DNA of 64,000 nt from Lachnotalea sp. AF33-28 (GCF_003477885.1 NZ_QUEE01000011.1:62001-126000), one strand, 5' to 3'; shown: positions 49,121 through 57,802, counted from the first letter of the stretch. Translations and numbers: made by a program. The notes: generated by a model not told the origin, from the sequence alone.

Positions 49121-51070
49121 TTACCGGACTGACCTAAGCGTGTCCGGCCTGGATGCGGGTTTTAACAGCAAGGCGGTATTCACATGGAAGGTGCTGTCCG
49201 TAAAGCTGATATGCAGCTTGCTGTCATAGCGTTTTGCAATCTGTTCCATGGTTTTCATGCCATAACCGTGAGCGGTTCTGTTTCCTTTGGTTGAAATACA
49301 TATGTTGTTTTCTCTGTCATAATAGACAGGGCCGTTTTTAGAATTCTCTACCCCTATATAGCAGTATTTTCCGCGGATATGCATGGTGATGCATATCCAT
49401 TTTTTTGCGCCCTCCTCCATGCCGGCGCAAGCTTCCAGCGCGTTGTTAATCATATTCATAAGAAGCGCGCACAGATCATTATCCGCAATATCCAGATATT
49501 CAGGGAGAGATACATGCGTTTCGGCCTCAACCCCGTCTTTCTCTGCCCTGGCCAGCTCCGAAGAAAGTATGGCGTTGACCACCGGATGGGCGGTGTACTG
49601 AGGCGTGGCCACAGAGCCGGTTTCCTGGGTGAGAGCGGATATGTACTCCTGCAGCCTGTCTGTCTGTCCGGATTTTCCGAGGCTCTCCATAACCGTGAGG
49701 TGGTGCAGCATATTATGGCGCATTTCCCTAAGCGACGATATATTATCCTGCATGTTTTTCAGGCTTTCATAAGCGGCCTGGCTTTTCATGGTGAGCATGG
49801 TAAAATCCGTTCTTCTGGCGATCTCCTGCCGGATCAGATCAATGCTGACGGAAGCGATGCCGGGAATGATCATCAGCCCGTTGAAGAGCCGCAGAAGATA
49901 TACCGTATTCCCGTTATGGGACAGCCTCTGAAGTGTATTCTGAAGATATCCCGGAAAAACCAGCGGTGAGATGCATAGAAACAGCAGGTATGCCGCCGCC
50001 AGCCCAACGGTGATCCTGGCATAGAGAGCGAAAAATCTGTTATGAAGCCGCCATTCGAGCAATGCAAAAACAGTGATGAGGATCATAGCCAGCAGGCTGG
50101 CACGGCCCGCCAGATAGACCAGCATCATATAGGTATCCCCATAGGGTACCAGCAGATTTAACTGGGTCAGGGCTGAAATTACGATGGAAATAAACTGCAG
50201 AGCGGCGACTGCCAGCGCCGTCTTCTGAAATTTTTGCATGCGTGTGCACAAAAACAGTGCCATGGCCATTGTGGAGCACAGCCTGCACAGGGTGACTGCA
50301 TCCAGCCTGTATCCGTCAAAATAGGATATGGCATAGGAAGCGGAAATCACCACTTCCGCCGACTGCAGCAAGAGAAACAGGGAGAGAAAGAAAAGCCCTA
50401 AATCCAGCTTGCCGCGAACTGCCCGGAGGACAAAAAAGATAAGCAGAAGGAATGCCAGTACGGCGGGTATTATGGCGTTACAGGCATCCTGCCAGGACTG
50501 TGAGATCAGAACACTCTCATATCCCCGCGTGCTGTAGAGTGTGACCGGGCACGGATAGATATCCGTATAGCCGGGCTTTTCGCCCGGGGAGGAGGCCTGT
50601 ACGACGGTCAGTGTCCTGCCGGCATAGTCCAGGGGGAGGGAGATTAAGATGCCTCCGTGGGTCCTCTGCTTTTCTGTATCCGTAAGCTGCACATTCCCGA
50701 TCTCATATCCCGTATCGTATGCGTCCGTATAGATCAGTTCATCATCCAGAAATACCGCAACTTCTACATTTGCTACCCCCAGATTCAAGAGGGGGGAATC
50801 CAGCTGTTCCGTCATGATGCGCGAACGGTAAAATGCCTGCCCCTCATATTCCAGGCCGTAGTAAAACAGAGTGCCGGATCGGTCCTGAATTTCAAGCGGG
50901 GTTCGAAGCCCGTTTTCACATGTATAAAATTCCCATCCGCGCATGTCATCCGCAGTGGGGTCCAGCGGGATGATTTCATCGGAAAAAGGCCCGGCATAAC
51001 GCAGGAGAAGCGGAATAAAAAGCGCACATATCAGCAGAACTGCCGCAGACGCGGCCAGTATTTTTTTCAT
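49121..51070 (-). CDS. orphan sensor histidine kinase with GHKL ATPase
   Basis: The 649-residue protein has an N-terminal membrane span and an extracellular beta-rich domain (about 25-190) that resembles the 7TMR-DISM extracellular domain. About seven membrane segments follow (about 200-410), then a cytoplasmic kinase with phosphoacceptor H452 (LREMRHNMLHHL) and a GHKL ATPase (MNMINNALEAC N-box; GNRTAHGYGMKTM G-box). This is the AgrC/LytS-like group that usually works with LytTR response regulators, but none is next to it. The stop is 90 bp from the convergent YczE-like gene. The ATG is preceded by AGGAATGGTAAAGTC. The ligand is unknown. Confidence 0.85.
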   Translation of the reverse strand: MKKILAASAAVLLICALFIPLLLRYAGPFSDEIIPLDPTADDMRGWEFYTCENGLRTPLEIQDRSGTLFYYGLEYEGQAFYRSRIMTEQLDSPLLNLGVANVEVAVFLDDELIYTDAYDTGYEIGNVQLTDTEKQRTHGGILISLPLDYAGRTLTVVQASSPGEKPGYTDIYPCPVTLYSTRGYESVLISQSWQDACNAIIPAVLAFLLLIFFVLRAVRGKLDLGLFFLSLFLLLQSAEVVISASYAISYFDGYRLDAVTLCRLCSTMAMALFLCTRMQKFQKTALAVAALQFISIVISALTQLNLLVPYGDTYMMLVYLAGRASLLAMILITVFALLEWRLHNRFFALYARITVGLAAAYLLFLCISPLVFPGYLQNTLQRLSHNGNTVYLLRLFNGLMIIPGIASVSIDLIRQEIARRTDFTMLTMKSQAAYESLKNMQDNISSLREMRHNMLHHLTVMESLGKSGQTDRLQEYISALTQETGSVATPQYTAHPVVNAILSSELARAEKDGVEAETHVSLPEYLDIADNDLCALLMNMINNALEACAGMEEGAKKWICITMHIRGKYCYIGVENSKNGPVYYDRENNICISTKGNRTAHGYGMKTMEQIAKRYDSKLHISFTDSTFHVNTALLLKPASRPDTLRSVR

Positions 51071-51238
51071 GACTTTACCATTCCTTTATTATGATGTTAA
51101 CAGACTGCACCGGATCGGCAGGCCGCCCGGTGCAATTCTTACCGACATTATAGCATAAAGAGTTGCTTTTAAGGGGGCGCCGGACATGGAAACAAACGAG
51201 AAACAGTATCTGTCTGTGTGGGGACAGGTATATGGCAG

Positions 51239-51280
51239 AAAATGCCGTCCCATGGCTGATATTCAGCCGGGGGCGGCATT
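51239..51280 (-). terminator. hairpin terminator after the NYN-domain gene
   Basis: AATGCCGTCCC pairs with GGGGGCGGCATT (G-T pairs and one bulge) around a 17-nt loop; on the minus strand it is followed by TTTTC. The 260-bp gap (51071-51332) holds this and a smaller GCACCGG/CCGGTGC-like stem near 51106-51134 but no gene. Confidence 0.65.
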
Positions 51281-51332
51281 CGTTTGGTGTGCCTGACGGA
51301 GCATATTTCAAAGATGCGTTTATGCTGTCCGC

Positions 51333-52136
51333 TTATTTCTGCCGGAAGTAGATCTGGCGCTGGTTATTGCCGGTGGAAATCCTCTTGATCTCATATTCAC
51401 CCAGAGATTTCACAAAGGTAGTCAGCTTGGAATAGCCGAAGTTTCTGACATCAAAGTCCGGCACGCGCTTGGCGAGCTGGTCGCCGAGCTTTCCGCAGGA
51501 TACCCACCCGTCTTCATCGGAGAACTGTTCCACCAGTGTGCGGATGGTTTCACGGATCATATTCAGATCGGTCTGCGGCTGGATATCCTCATCCGCAGGA
51601 GCACTCTTTGCGCTGTAATCGCCGGTTTCCTTTACCACCGCCTTGGTTTCCTTTACCAGGGGGCGGGGCGGCGGCGCGTTCTTTTCCGCCTTCTGCTGGT
51701 TGGAGTACAGGATGTCCAGATATTTAAACTGGTTGCATGCGGAGATGAACGGTTTGGGGGTTTTGCTCTCGCCCATGCCGATCACATGCATGCCGGATTC
51801 CCGCAGTCTGGCAGCCAGGCGGGTGAAATCGCTGTCGGACGATACCAGGCAGTAACCGTCCACCGTACCGGAATAGAGGATGTCCATGGCATCGATGATC
51901 ATGGCCGAATCCGTCGCATTTTTCCCCGATGTATAACCGTACTGCTGTATGGGGATGATGGAGTTGTCCAGCAGCACGGATTTCCAGGAGGACATCTGCT
52001 GGCTTGTCCAGTCCCCATAGATTCTTTTGTAGGTAGCAACACCGTTGTTGGCCGTTTCTTCCAATATAATCTTAATATACTTATCTGAAATATTGTCTGC
52101 ATCGATCAACACCGCAAATTTCTGTTCTGTGTCCAT
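51333..52136 (-). CDS. NYN-domain RNase-like protein with C-terminal OST-HTH/LOTUS domain
   Basis: The 267-residue protein joins an N-terminal NYN (PIN-like) nuclease domain (about 5-140) to a C-terminal OST-HTH/LOTUS-type winged helix (about 190-267). The acidic residues of the NYN site are visible in VLIDADNIS, NATDSAMIIDAMDIL and VSSDSDFTRLA. The two parts are linked by a Pro/Lys-rich hinge. This LabA/Limkain-like combination suggests RNA binding and cleavage, but no bacterial target is established. GAGGTAGGATA precedes the ATG. It is a single gene with its own promoter. Confidence 0.85.
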   Translation of the reverse strand: MDTEQKFAVLIDADNISDKYIKIILEETANNGVATYKRIYGDWTSQQMSSWKSVLLDNSIIPIQQYGYTSGKNATDSAMIIDAMDILYSGTVDGYCLVSSDSDFTRLAARLRESGMHVIGMGESKTPKPFISACNQFKYLDILYSNQQKAEKNAPPPRPLVKETKAVVKETGDYSAKSAPADEDIQPQTDLNMIRETIRTLVEQFSDEDGWVSCGKLGDQLAKRVPDFDVRNFGYSKLTTFVKSLGEYEIKRISTGNNQRQIYFRQK

Positions 52137-52168
52137 TATCCTACCTCATTTGATTTTGATTTGCCTTT

Positions 52169-52198
52169 AGTATACCATTTTTTGGATTGGAAGGTCAA
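52169..52198 (-). promoter_or_regulatory. promoter of the NYN-domain gene
   Basis: On the minus strand: TTGACC (52198-52193), 18-bp spacer, TATACT (52174-52169). Confidence 0.7.
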
Positions 52199-52231
52199 GG
52201 GAGGATTTTCATGGGTAACGTGGGCAACGTG

Positions 52232-52260
52232 TTGACATATCCGGACTATAGTGGTAGTCT
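52232..52260 (+). promoter_or_regulatory. promoter of the BlaI-type operon
   Basis: TTGACA (52232-52237), 17-bp spacer, TAGTCT (52255-52260) as a weak -10. The spacer, -10 box and early leader are covered by the three dyads at 52244-52288, so BlaI binding would exclude RNA polymerase. Confidence 0.6.
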
Positions 52261-52288
52261 ATGTATAGATAGACTATTGCTGTAGTCT
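52244..52288. promoter_or_regulatory. three overlapping phased BlaI-type operators
   Basis: GACTATAGTGGTAGTC (52244-52259), AGTCTATGTATAGATAGACT (52256-52275) and AGACTATTGCTGTAGTCT (52271-52288) are dyads built from the same AGACTA/TAGTCT half site. Their centres fall at 52251.5, 52265.5 and 52279.5, exactly 14 bp apart. TAGT/ACTA-type half sites fit BlaI/MecI family operators. Adjacent dyads share half sites, so binding should be cooperative or mutually exclusive. Confidence 0.75.
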
Positions 52289-52335
52289 GAAATGCATTCA
52301 TAAGTCGGAATGATCTGAAGCAAAGAGGTGGGTAT

Positions 52336-52695
52336 ATGGAATCGGTAAAGCTGTATGACAGTGAATGGAAGTTGATGGAGATACTCTGGGAGGGGGAACC
52401 GGTGAGCGCCAGGGATCTGGCAGTGCTGGCGGCAGAGAGGATCGGCTGGAACAAGAATACAACGTATACCATTATTAAAAAGCTGGTGGAGAAAGGGGTC
52501 ATCCGCAGGGAGGAACCCGGCTTTTCCTGCACTTCGCTGGTCAAGAAAGAGGAAGTGCAGAGATCAGAGACCAGGTCTCTGATCGATAAGCTGTTTCGCG
52601 GTTCCAGAAAAGCTTTTTTTGCGGCTCTGCTGGAGGACGAGGAGATAAGTGAGGACGAACTGGCACAGCTGAAGGACATGATAGAAAAGCGGTGA
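52336..52695 (+). CDS. BlaI/MecI/CopY-family transcriptional repressor
   Basis: The 119-residue protein has the family winged helix (LYDSEWKLMEILWEGEPVSARDL, then IGWNKNTTYTIIKKLVEKGVIRR) and a C-terminal dimerisation helix pair. In the family, cleavage by the partner M56 protease near the middle relieves repression. It lies five bases upstream of that protease gene and downstream of three phased operators, so it is autoregulated. AGAGGTGGG precedes the ATG. No beta-lactamase or copper genes are nearby, so the stimulus is open. Confidence 0.92.
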   Translation: MESVKLYDSEWKLMEILWEGEPVSARDLAVLAAERIGWNKNTTYTIIKKLVEKGVIRREEPGFSCTSLVKKEEVQRSETRSLIDKLFRGSRKAFFAALLEDEEISEDELAQLKDMIEKR

Positions 52696-52699
52696 TGGC

Positions 52700-53617
52700 A
52701 TGATTGGAGAGATGTTTTACTGGGTTTTGTCAATGAGTGTGCTGGGAGGCGCCGTCATTCTGATCCTGCTGGCTATGCGCAGGCTGCGGCGCTTTCCGCG
52801 TAGATTTATATATCTTATGTGGGCAGCTCCCGCCATCCGGCTGCTGATTCCCGTAGGGCTGCCGAGCCGTTACAGCCTGCTGTCACTTTTCTCCGGTTCT
52901 GTTTTAAAGAGCGTGGATATCGGCAAAACGGGCGGATTTATGGATCTGACAGCATCCAATTTGATTCAGGCTGCGGATCAATATTTCCCTTTTTCCTATA
53001 AATCGGATCTGCTGCGTCGGATTTTTGAGGGGGCCGGCCTGATCTGGCTGACAGCCGCCTGTCTGGCGGCGGCAGCGGCGATTTATCTGTATCGGCGGGG
53101 GATGTCCGACACCGGGGAAAGAACAGAAGTGATGCCGGGCATCTGCCGGTCGGACAAGGTTCGCCATCCGGCTGTCTATGGGATACTCCGTCCGGTGATC
53201 CTGATACCTAAGGATCTGCCGGACACAGAGTGCCGGTATGTTATCCGGCACGAACAAGCGCATATGCGCAGGAAGGATAATCTGTTCCGCCTGGCCGCTG
53301 TGCTGATTGCCTGCATACACTGGTTTAATCCCCTCATATGGATCTCTTTGAAATATTTCTTTGAAGATATGGAGATCAGCTGCGATGAAATAGTCATGAA
53401 AGAGCTGCTGCCGGAAGAACAAAAGGAATATGCATCGGCGATCCTTGGCTGTGCGAAAAGCAAATCTCCTTTTGTCAGCGCTTTCGGCGGCGCGGGATTA
53501 AGGCAGAGAATTGAATCTATTTTAAGTTATCGTAAGATGACGGCGCTGTCGGCGCTTCTGTGTGCTGCCTGGACGGCGGCGGTTCTGTTTGTGCTTCTTG
53601 CAAATGCGCCGGCTTAA
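52700..53617 (+). CDS. BlaR1/MecR1-like M56 zinc metalloprotease, no sensor domain
   Basis: The 305-residue protein has four membrane spans. Its zinc-protease motif HEQAH is at residues 184-188, followed by a downstream DMEISCDEIV segment (about 222) with the third metal ligand. It ends soon after the fourth span (ALLCAAWTAAVLFVLL), lacking the extracellular penicillin-binding domain of BlaR1/MecR1. It should cleave the BlaI-type repressor, but beta-lactam sensing by the standard route is not possible. A lipoprotein gene follows and may supply the sensing part (inference). The ribosome site is weak, and the frame is close behind BlaI. Confidence 0.87.
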   Translation: MIGEMFYWVLSMSVLGGAVILILLAMRRLRRFPRRFIYLMWAAPAIRLLIPVGLPSRYSLLSLFSGSVLKSVDIGKTGGFMDLTASNLIQAADQYFPFSYKSDLLRRIFEGAGLIWLTAACLAAAAAIYLYRRGMSDTGERTEVMPGICRSDKVRHPAVYGILRPVILIPKDLPDTECRYVIRHEQAHMRRKDNLFRLAAVLIACIHWFNPLIWISLKYFFEDMEISCDEIVMKELLPEEQKEYASAILGCAKSKSPFVSAFGGAGLRQRIESILSYRKMTALSALLCAAWTAAVLFVLLANAPA

Positions 53618-53666
53618 GGGAAAATAGGCAGCGGCGGCTTTCAGATACGAAAAGGAGGGAGATTAT

Positions 53667-54272
53667 ATGGACCATCAGTTAAAGATGTTATTCCACGGAC
53701 AGCTGTGTAAAGGGCACCGGCTAAAGCGTCCGGTGCTGCCGGCTCTGCTTGTATTCATACTGCTATGCCTTACAGGATGCCGTCAAAGCAGCGCTGATAA
53801 ACCGGTGTTTCAATTTGACAGTGAGGGCATCTATGCCGGCTTTTCCTTTGTTCCCGGCCGCTATACGGTAGAGCAGGCCTTAAAAGACGGCTGTTATGTC
53901 AGCACGGATGAGGCGGAGGAAGACTTAAAGGCTGCAAATGACAGGGCCTGGGAAGAGTTTCTCGCGTTGTCGGGAGCAGGCAGGGAATGTTCCATACGTT
54001 TTGCCTGGTTTCTCCCGGAAGGAAACAGCTATGCGGATCTGTTTTATAAAGACGGAACCTTCCACTATTTTCAGAGCGACCACCCGGCCGCGGACAAAGG
54101 GTGGACAATGCTTCGGCCCCTGACAGGGGAGGCGGGCATTCCGAAGAAGGAGCAGACCATCTATGTGTTAACGGACAGCACAGAACTAACTTATGATGAT
54201 GTGACCTGGTCCATGCTTTCCAGCGATACCCGCAGCGTAACAAAGATACCGTTTGTATGGCTTCCGATTTAG
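53667..54272 (+). CDS. lipoprotein of unknown function in the BlaI operon
   Basis: The 201-residue precursor has a long basic n-region, a hydrophobic core and lipobox LTGC (Cys 38); an internal Met at residue 7 is an alternative start, but AGGAGGGAGA supports this one. The mature part has no family that I recognise; it contains FDSEGIYAGFSFVPGRYTVEQ, a central aromatic region and a C-terminal YVLTDSTELTYDDVTWSML. It is 50 bp after the M56 protease gene with no terminator between, so it belongs to the same regulated unit. It could be the sensor or the controlled effector. Confidence 0.6.
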   Translation: MDHQLKMLFHGQLCKGHRLKRPVLPALLVFILLCLTGCRQSSADKPVFQFDSEGIYAGFSFVPGRYTVEQALKDGCYVSTDEAEEDLKAANDRAWEEFLALSGAGRECSIRFAWFLPEGNSYADLFYKDGTFHYFQSDHPAADKGWTMLRPLTGEAGIPKKEQTIYVLTDSTELTYDDVTWSMLSSDTRSVTKIPFVWLPI

Positions 54273-54365
54273 CCGTCGATTTATAAATGATCATCTTGCA
54301 CAGCGGTTCAAGGTGCGCTATGATAGACCCATGAAGTAAAATACAGCATTTGTGGGAGGTTTTGT

Positions 54366-55076
54366 ATGCCGTTTTCATCCGAGACAATCCGGTTTCTTAC
54401 TGAAAATAGACGCCAAAACAGCAGGGCGTGGTTTGAGGAACACAGGGAAGAGTATGAGCTGTATGTGATGGAGCCGTTAAAGGAGCTGACGGCGGCATTA
54501 GGCCCTTATATGCGCCAGATCGATGAAGAACTGACGGTTGAACCGCGCGTGGACCGCACGATCAGCCGCATCCGCAGGGACACAAGATTTTCCAGAGACA
54601 AATCCCTCTATCGGGACAATATGTGGATTATTTTTAAGAGAGGTCAGATGCACGGCACGGCTGTGCCCGGATTTTACTTCGAATTCGGGCCGGAAGGATA
54701 CAGTTACGGATGTGGGTTTTATGCGGCCTCCCCCAGCTATATGGATACAATGCGTTCGCTGATTCTGCAGGGATGCAGCCAGTTTGAGGATGCCCGCAGG
54801 GCGTATGAGTCCCAGCAGACCTTTGTGATGGAAGGAGAGAAGTACAAACGTCCCCATTATAGAGAACTGCCGGAAAATCTAAGGGACTGGCTGGAACGCC
54901 GCGGAATCTGCTTCTGTGCGGATTATGAAGGGCTGGAAACGATGTATGAGCAGGATCTTTGGAAAAAGATCAGGGACGATCTGCGGCTTGTGATACCGAT
55001 CTATGATTTTCTGCTTCTGGTGTCTCAGACAGAAAGCCGGCAGAAACCGGAAGCCGCTATAAAACAGTTTTTATAA
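54366..55076 (+). CDS. DUF2461-family protein
   Basis: The 236-residue soluble protein fits DUF2461 (TIGR02453): an N-terminal FLTENRRQNSRAWFEEHREEYE, a central RTISRIRRDTRFSRDKSLYRDNMWI and YFEFGPEGYSYGCGFY. No activity is known for the family. GGGAGG precedes the ATG. It is about 90 bp after the lipoprotein gene and ends at a strong terminator. Whether it belongs to the BlaI operon is unclear. Confidence 0.85.
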   Translation: MPFSSETIRFLTENRRQNSRAWFEEHREEYELYVMEPLKELTAALGPYMRQIDEELTVEPRVDRTISRIRRDTRFSRDKSLYRDNMWIIFKRGQMHGTAVPGFYFEFGPEGYSYGCGFYAASPSYMDTMRSLILQGCSQFEDARRAYESQQTFVMEGEKYKRPHYRELPENLRDWLERRGICFCADYEGLETMYEQDLWKKIRDDLRLVIPIYDFLLLVSQTESRQKPEAAIKQFL

Positions 55077-55084
55077 ATAAAAAG

Positions 55085-55150
55085 AGCGCCGGCATCTTTA
55101 TACCGCTTCTGTAATCACATGGGAGCGGTATAAAAAATGCCGGCGCTTTT
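55085..55150. terminator. long bidirectional terminator
   Basis: AGCGCCGGCAT pairs with ATGCCGGCGCT, and within it TTATACCGCT with AGCGGTATAA. The right arm ends in TTTT, and AAAA precedes the left arm, so it can serve both DUF2461 and the convergent MFS gene. Confidence 0.88.
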
Positions 55151-55198
55151 CGATGCATGGAGGAAAATTATTTCCGGCGGGCAGCCGTTTTTGCCTGT

Positions 55199-56494
55199 TT
55201 AATCCTCGATATCAAACGCCTCCAGCCTGCTCTTTGGAGGGATGGGTCTGCTGTCCCCGTGCTTTACAAACAGCATGGTGAAAAAAGCGGCTGCAACGAA
55301 CAGCGCGGCGTAGGGAAACAGCGTGTGGTATCCTATATGCTCCAGCAGCGCACCGGAAAAAATCGGGGTCACGATCTGCGCCGCCATGGAAAAAGTGTAA
55401 TAAAAGCCGGTATATTTGCCGATATCGCTCCCTCTGCTCATCTCAACAACCATGGGATAGGAGTTTACATTGATGGCCGCCCAGGCCACACCCACCAGCA
55501 TAAACAGCAGATTGACCGCCGGATGGTAATGCCTGATGAAGGCGCCTATACCAAACATGGAAAACAGAAGTGCGACTCCCATCAGTATGGTCTTTTTTCT
55601 GCCGATTTTCGATGCCAGCGCGCCCACCGGTATATACGAAACAATCGCCGCCACCGTGGCCACCAGCAGGCAGTTCGCAAAGCCTCCACCCTCGATTCCC
55701 CAGTAGATCTGTGCGTATTTGGAAAATGCGCTGGTCACCGCGTTATAACCCATAAACCAGAAAGCCACTGACAGAAGTATGAGCACTAGGCTTTTTCTCA
55801 CATCCGCAGGCATGGGAGCGGGCTTACTGCCCGGCTCTGCCGCTTCGCTAAGGTCGGGTTCCGGCTCTAAGGTGAGCTCTAGTTCCTCCCTTTGCCGGCG
55901 CAGCGGATTTTCACGAATCTTTAAAAGCAGCACAGCAACGGCGGTCACCATGACCAGAGCCACGATCAGGAAAATCGGTAAGTAATCCGGCTTTCCCTCC
56001 TTTGTGACAAGCGTTGAGATCAGCAGCAGGGAAATCACGCCGCCCACAGCCCCCATGAGGTTGATGATGGCGTTGGCCTTGGATCTAAGCGGCTTGGGGG
56101 TGACATCCGGCATCAGGGAAACAGCCGGTGAGCGGTAGGTGGACATGGCGAGCAGCGTTACCATCAGGGCGCCGGCAAACAGCGGGAGAGACAGGCGGTT
56201 ATCCGCCACAGGAATCAGCAGCATGGAGATGACTGCAATGCCTGTGCCCGCCAGGATAAACGGGGTCCTCTTGCCGAGGGGCGTATGTACCTTATCGGAC
56301 AGCGTGCCAAACAGCGGCAGCATAAAAAGCGCCAGCACATTATCCGCGGCCATCACAAACCCCGCAATGGTATCGCTGATCTGAAAGGTGTTTTTCAAAA
56401 TTAAGGGGATGATGCTGTCGTAGAGCTGCCAGAAAGCGCTGATCGATAGAAAGGCCAGCCCGACGAGAATGGTTCGTTTGGTATTCAGCTTCAT
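55199..56494 (-). CDS. MFS transporter, SLC45/GPH-like sugar transporter
   Basis: The 431-residue protein has twelve predicted membrane segments and a long hydrophilic, acidic central loop (LTLEPEPDLSEAAEPGSK, about 205-225). The first cytoplasmic loop shows GTLSDKVHTPLGKRTPFI, typical of glycoside-pentoside-hexuronide and SLC45-like sugar transporters. Substrate unknown, possibly a disaccharide. GGGAGGACCTCT precedes the ATG. It is a single gene; no glycosidase is adjacent. Confidence 0.82.
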   Translation of the reverse strand: MKLNTKRTILVGLAFLSISAFWQLYDSIIPLILKNTFQISDTIAGFVMAADNVLALFMLPLFGTLSDKVHTPLGKRTPFILAGTGIAVISMLLIPVADNRLSLPLFAGALMVTLLAMSTYRSPAVSLMPDVTPKPLRSKANAIINLMGAVGGVISLLLISTLVTKEGKPDYLPIFLIVALVMVTAVAVLLLKIRENPLRRQREELELTLEPEPDLSEAAEPGSKPAPMPADVRKSLVLILLSVAFWFMGYNAVTSAFSKYAQIYWGIEGGGFANCLLVATVAAIVSYIPVGALASKIGRKKTILMGVALLFSMFGIGAFIRHYHPAVNLLFMLVGVAWAAINVNSYPMVVEMSRGSDIGKYTGFYYTFSMAAQIVTPIFSGALLEHIGYHTLFPYAALFVAAAFFTMLFVKHGDSRPIPPKSRLEAFDIED

Positions 56495-56621
56495 AGAGGT
56501 CCTCCCTGTTCCTAAGAAATTATAAAACTAATTAACTTCATTATATCTTACCGGATGAATATTAGGAAGAGAATTTCCAAAGATCATTCTTATTTTTTCC
56601 CGCCGTCTGAACTGTTACAAT

Positions 56622-56650
56622 TTGACAGATGCCCCGCCAGGTATTAGACT
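56622..56650 (+). promoter_or_regulatory. promoter of the membrane protein gene at 56757
   Basis: TTGACA (56622-56627), 17-bp spacer, TAGACT (56645-56650). Confidence 0.65.
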
Positions 56651-56756
56651 GGAAGCAGAATACATAAGCGCACAGGACTGATTCTGCAGATGAACTTTTG
56701 CGCGCAGATGACAGCAGCCTGTGCTGTGACAAAGTAAAATCAGGGGAGGAATTGAT

Positions 56757-57539
56757 ATGTCTGGAAAAACTGGAAAACCCGGAGGCCTGTTTGGCTCTAA
56801 AAAAAACATGAGGGCGCTGATGGTGGTGCTGCTGTTTTTACTGCTGGTGATCATGCTCATGGCCGGAAATCCCGAGTCGCCGCTCTATAAGCAGCTTACG
56901 GCACAGCCCGTGGCTGTACAGGTGCTGGCTGTGGCGGTCTTTGCCGCCGCTGCCATCGCTTTAATGATCGGCTTTATCAGAACAAAACCCGGCGTGATGG
57001 AGGACCCGTCCAAAGTGCTGAAGGAGCATTCCGTATTTGTACATAAAGGCCTCACTCTGCCGGACAGGGAAAAGGTGAAAAATTTCTTAAAGGCCGCCGG
57101 TTTCGCATTCTTTGAAGATGACAAAGTCATGATCGGCATTTATTTCTACGATGCCGCAGGCCCTCTTACAAAAGCGCAGTATCTGTACAGTTATGTGGTG
57201 CTCCCCTGTGACATGACGGAGGAAGAGTTCTTAAAGGAATATAATGAAAAAATCCGGGAAATGACGGTAAAGCACATGAAGGGAAAACGCAATCTGGGCT
57301 ATATCATTGCCTCTCCGATTTTTTGTTACTGGGGCAGCAATCCTTCAGAGGCTGTGCTCGAAAAGTGCCGCTGCGGCATTGACAAAGCCGCCGGAAAGCT
57401 GCTTGCCACCTTTTCCTACGCGGTGGATCCGGAAGCCGGAATCCTGTATTATGCCGAATATTTAAATAAGATAGAGGATGAGTACATGATTTCTTATCAT
57501 AAAATTGTGGAATGGATGGAACGGCTGTACCATATTTGA
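56757..57539 (+). CDS. membrane protein of unknown function
   Basis: The 260-residue protein starts with a basic cytoplasmic segment (GKPGGLFGSKKNMR), two hydrophobic spans (ALMVVLLFLLLVIMLMAG, about 20-37; VAVQVLAVAVFAAAAIALMIGF, about 52-73) and a soluble C-terminal domain (about 85-260) with a KNFLKAAGFAFFEDDKVMIG segment. I do not recognise the family. AGGGGAGG precedes the ATG. The stop codon is directly followed by copy B of the long hairpin element. It has its own promoter and is not in an operon. Confidence 0.65.
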   Translation: MSGKTGKPGGLFGSKKNMRALMVVLLFLLLVIMLMAGNPESPLYKQLTAQPVAVQVLAVAVFAAAAIALMIGFIRTKPGVMEDPSKVLKEHSVFVHKGLTLPDREKVKNFLKAAGFAFFEDDKVMIGIYFYDAAGPLTKAQYLYSYVVLPCDMTEEEFLKEYNEKIREMTVKHMKGKRNLGYIIASPIFCYWGSNPSEAVLEKCRCGIDKAAGKLLATFSYAVDPEAGILYYAEYLNKIEDEYMISYHKIVEWMERLYHI

Positions 57540-57748
57540 GTTACAGTTCTCATGGCTGTCGTAAACCTTCCGCGTAAGGCAGGCCAGAGTATGGTCTTCA
57601 TAGGGACGCGCTCTCGCTCCGTGAAGCGCGCAGCGGTTCTAACGCTGCAAACTACGCAGCGAAAGAACCGGCGGGCTTCGAGGGATCCCAATGAGGACCA
57701 TACTCTGGCCTGTCTTACACTGCTTTATCGGCAGCCGTGAATAGTAAC
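57540..57748 (+). repeat. long self-complementary dispersed element, copy B
   Basis: About 209 bp related to 17471-17691. Shared parts are the outer arms (GTTAC..TTC.CATGGCTGTCG and TTTATCGGCAGCCGTGAA), TGGTC(T/C)TCAT(A/T)GGGA pairing with TCCCAATGAGGACCA, and the apical CGCTCTCGCTCCGTGAAGCG. The middle stem (GTAAGGCAGGCCAGAGTA and its complement) and apical hairpin (GGTTCT/AGAACC with CGCTGC/GCAGCG) differ from copy A but are internally self-complementary. It starts one base after a stop codon. Confidence 0.8.
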
Positions 57749-57773
57749 ATAAGAACATATATTCGGAAGCCTC

Positions 57774-57802
57774 TTGACGGTGCCGAATTTCTCTGTTATA
57801 CT
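57774..57802 (+). promoter_or_regulatory. promoter of the GNAT gene
   Basis: TTGACG (57774-57779), 17-bp spacer, TATACT (57797-57802). It lies about 25 bp after copy B of the hairpin element. Confidence 0.72.

Noticed and set aside
52336..53617. A beta-lactam resistance sensor module
   Set aside because: The M56 protein ends after its last membrane span, so the penicillin-binding sensor is missing, and no beta-lactamase gene is nearby.
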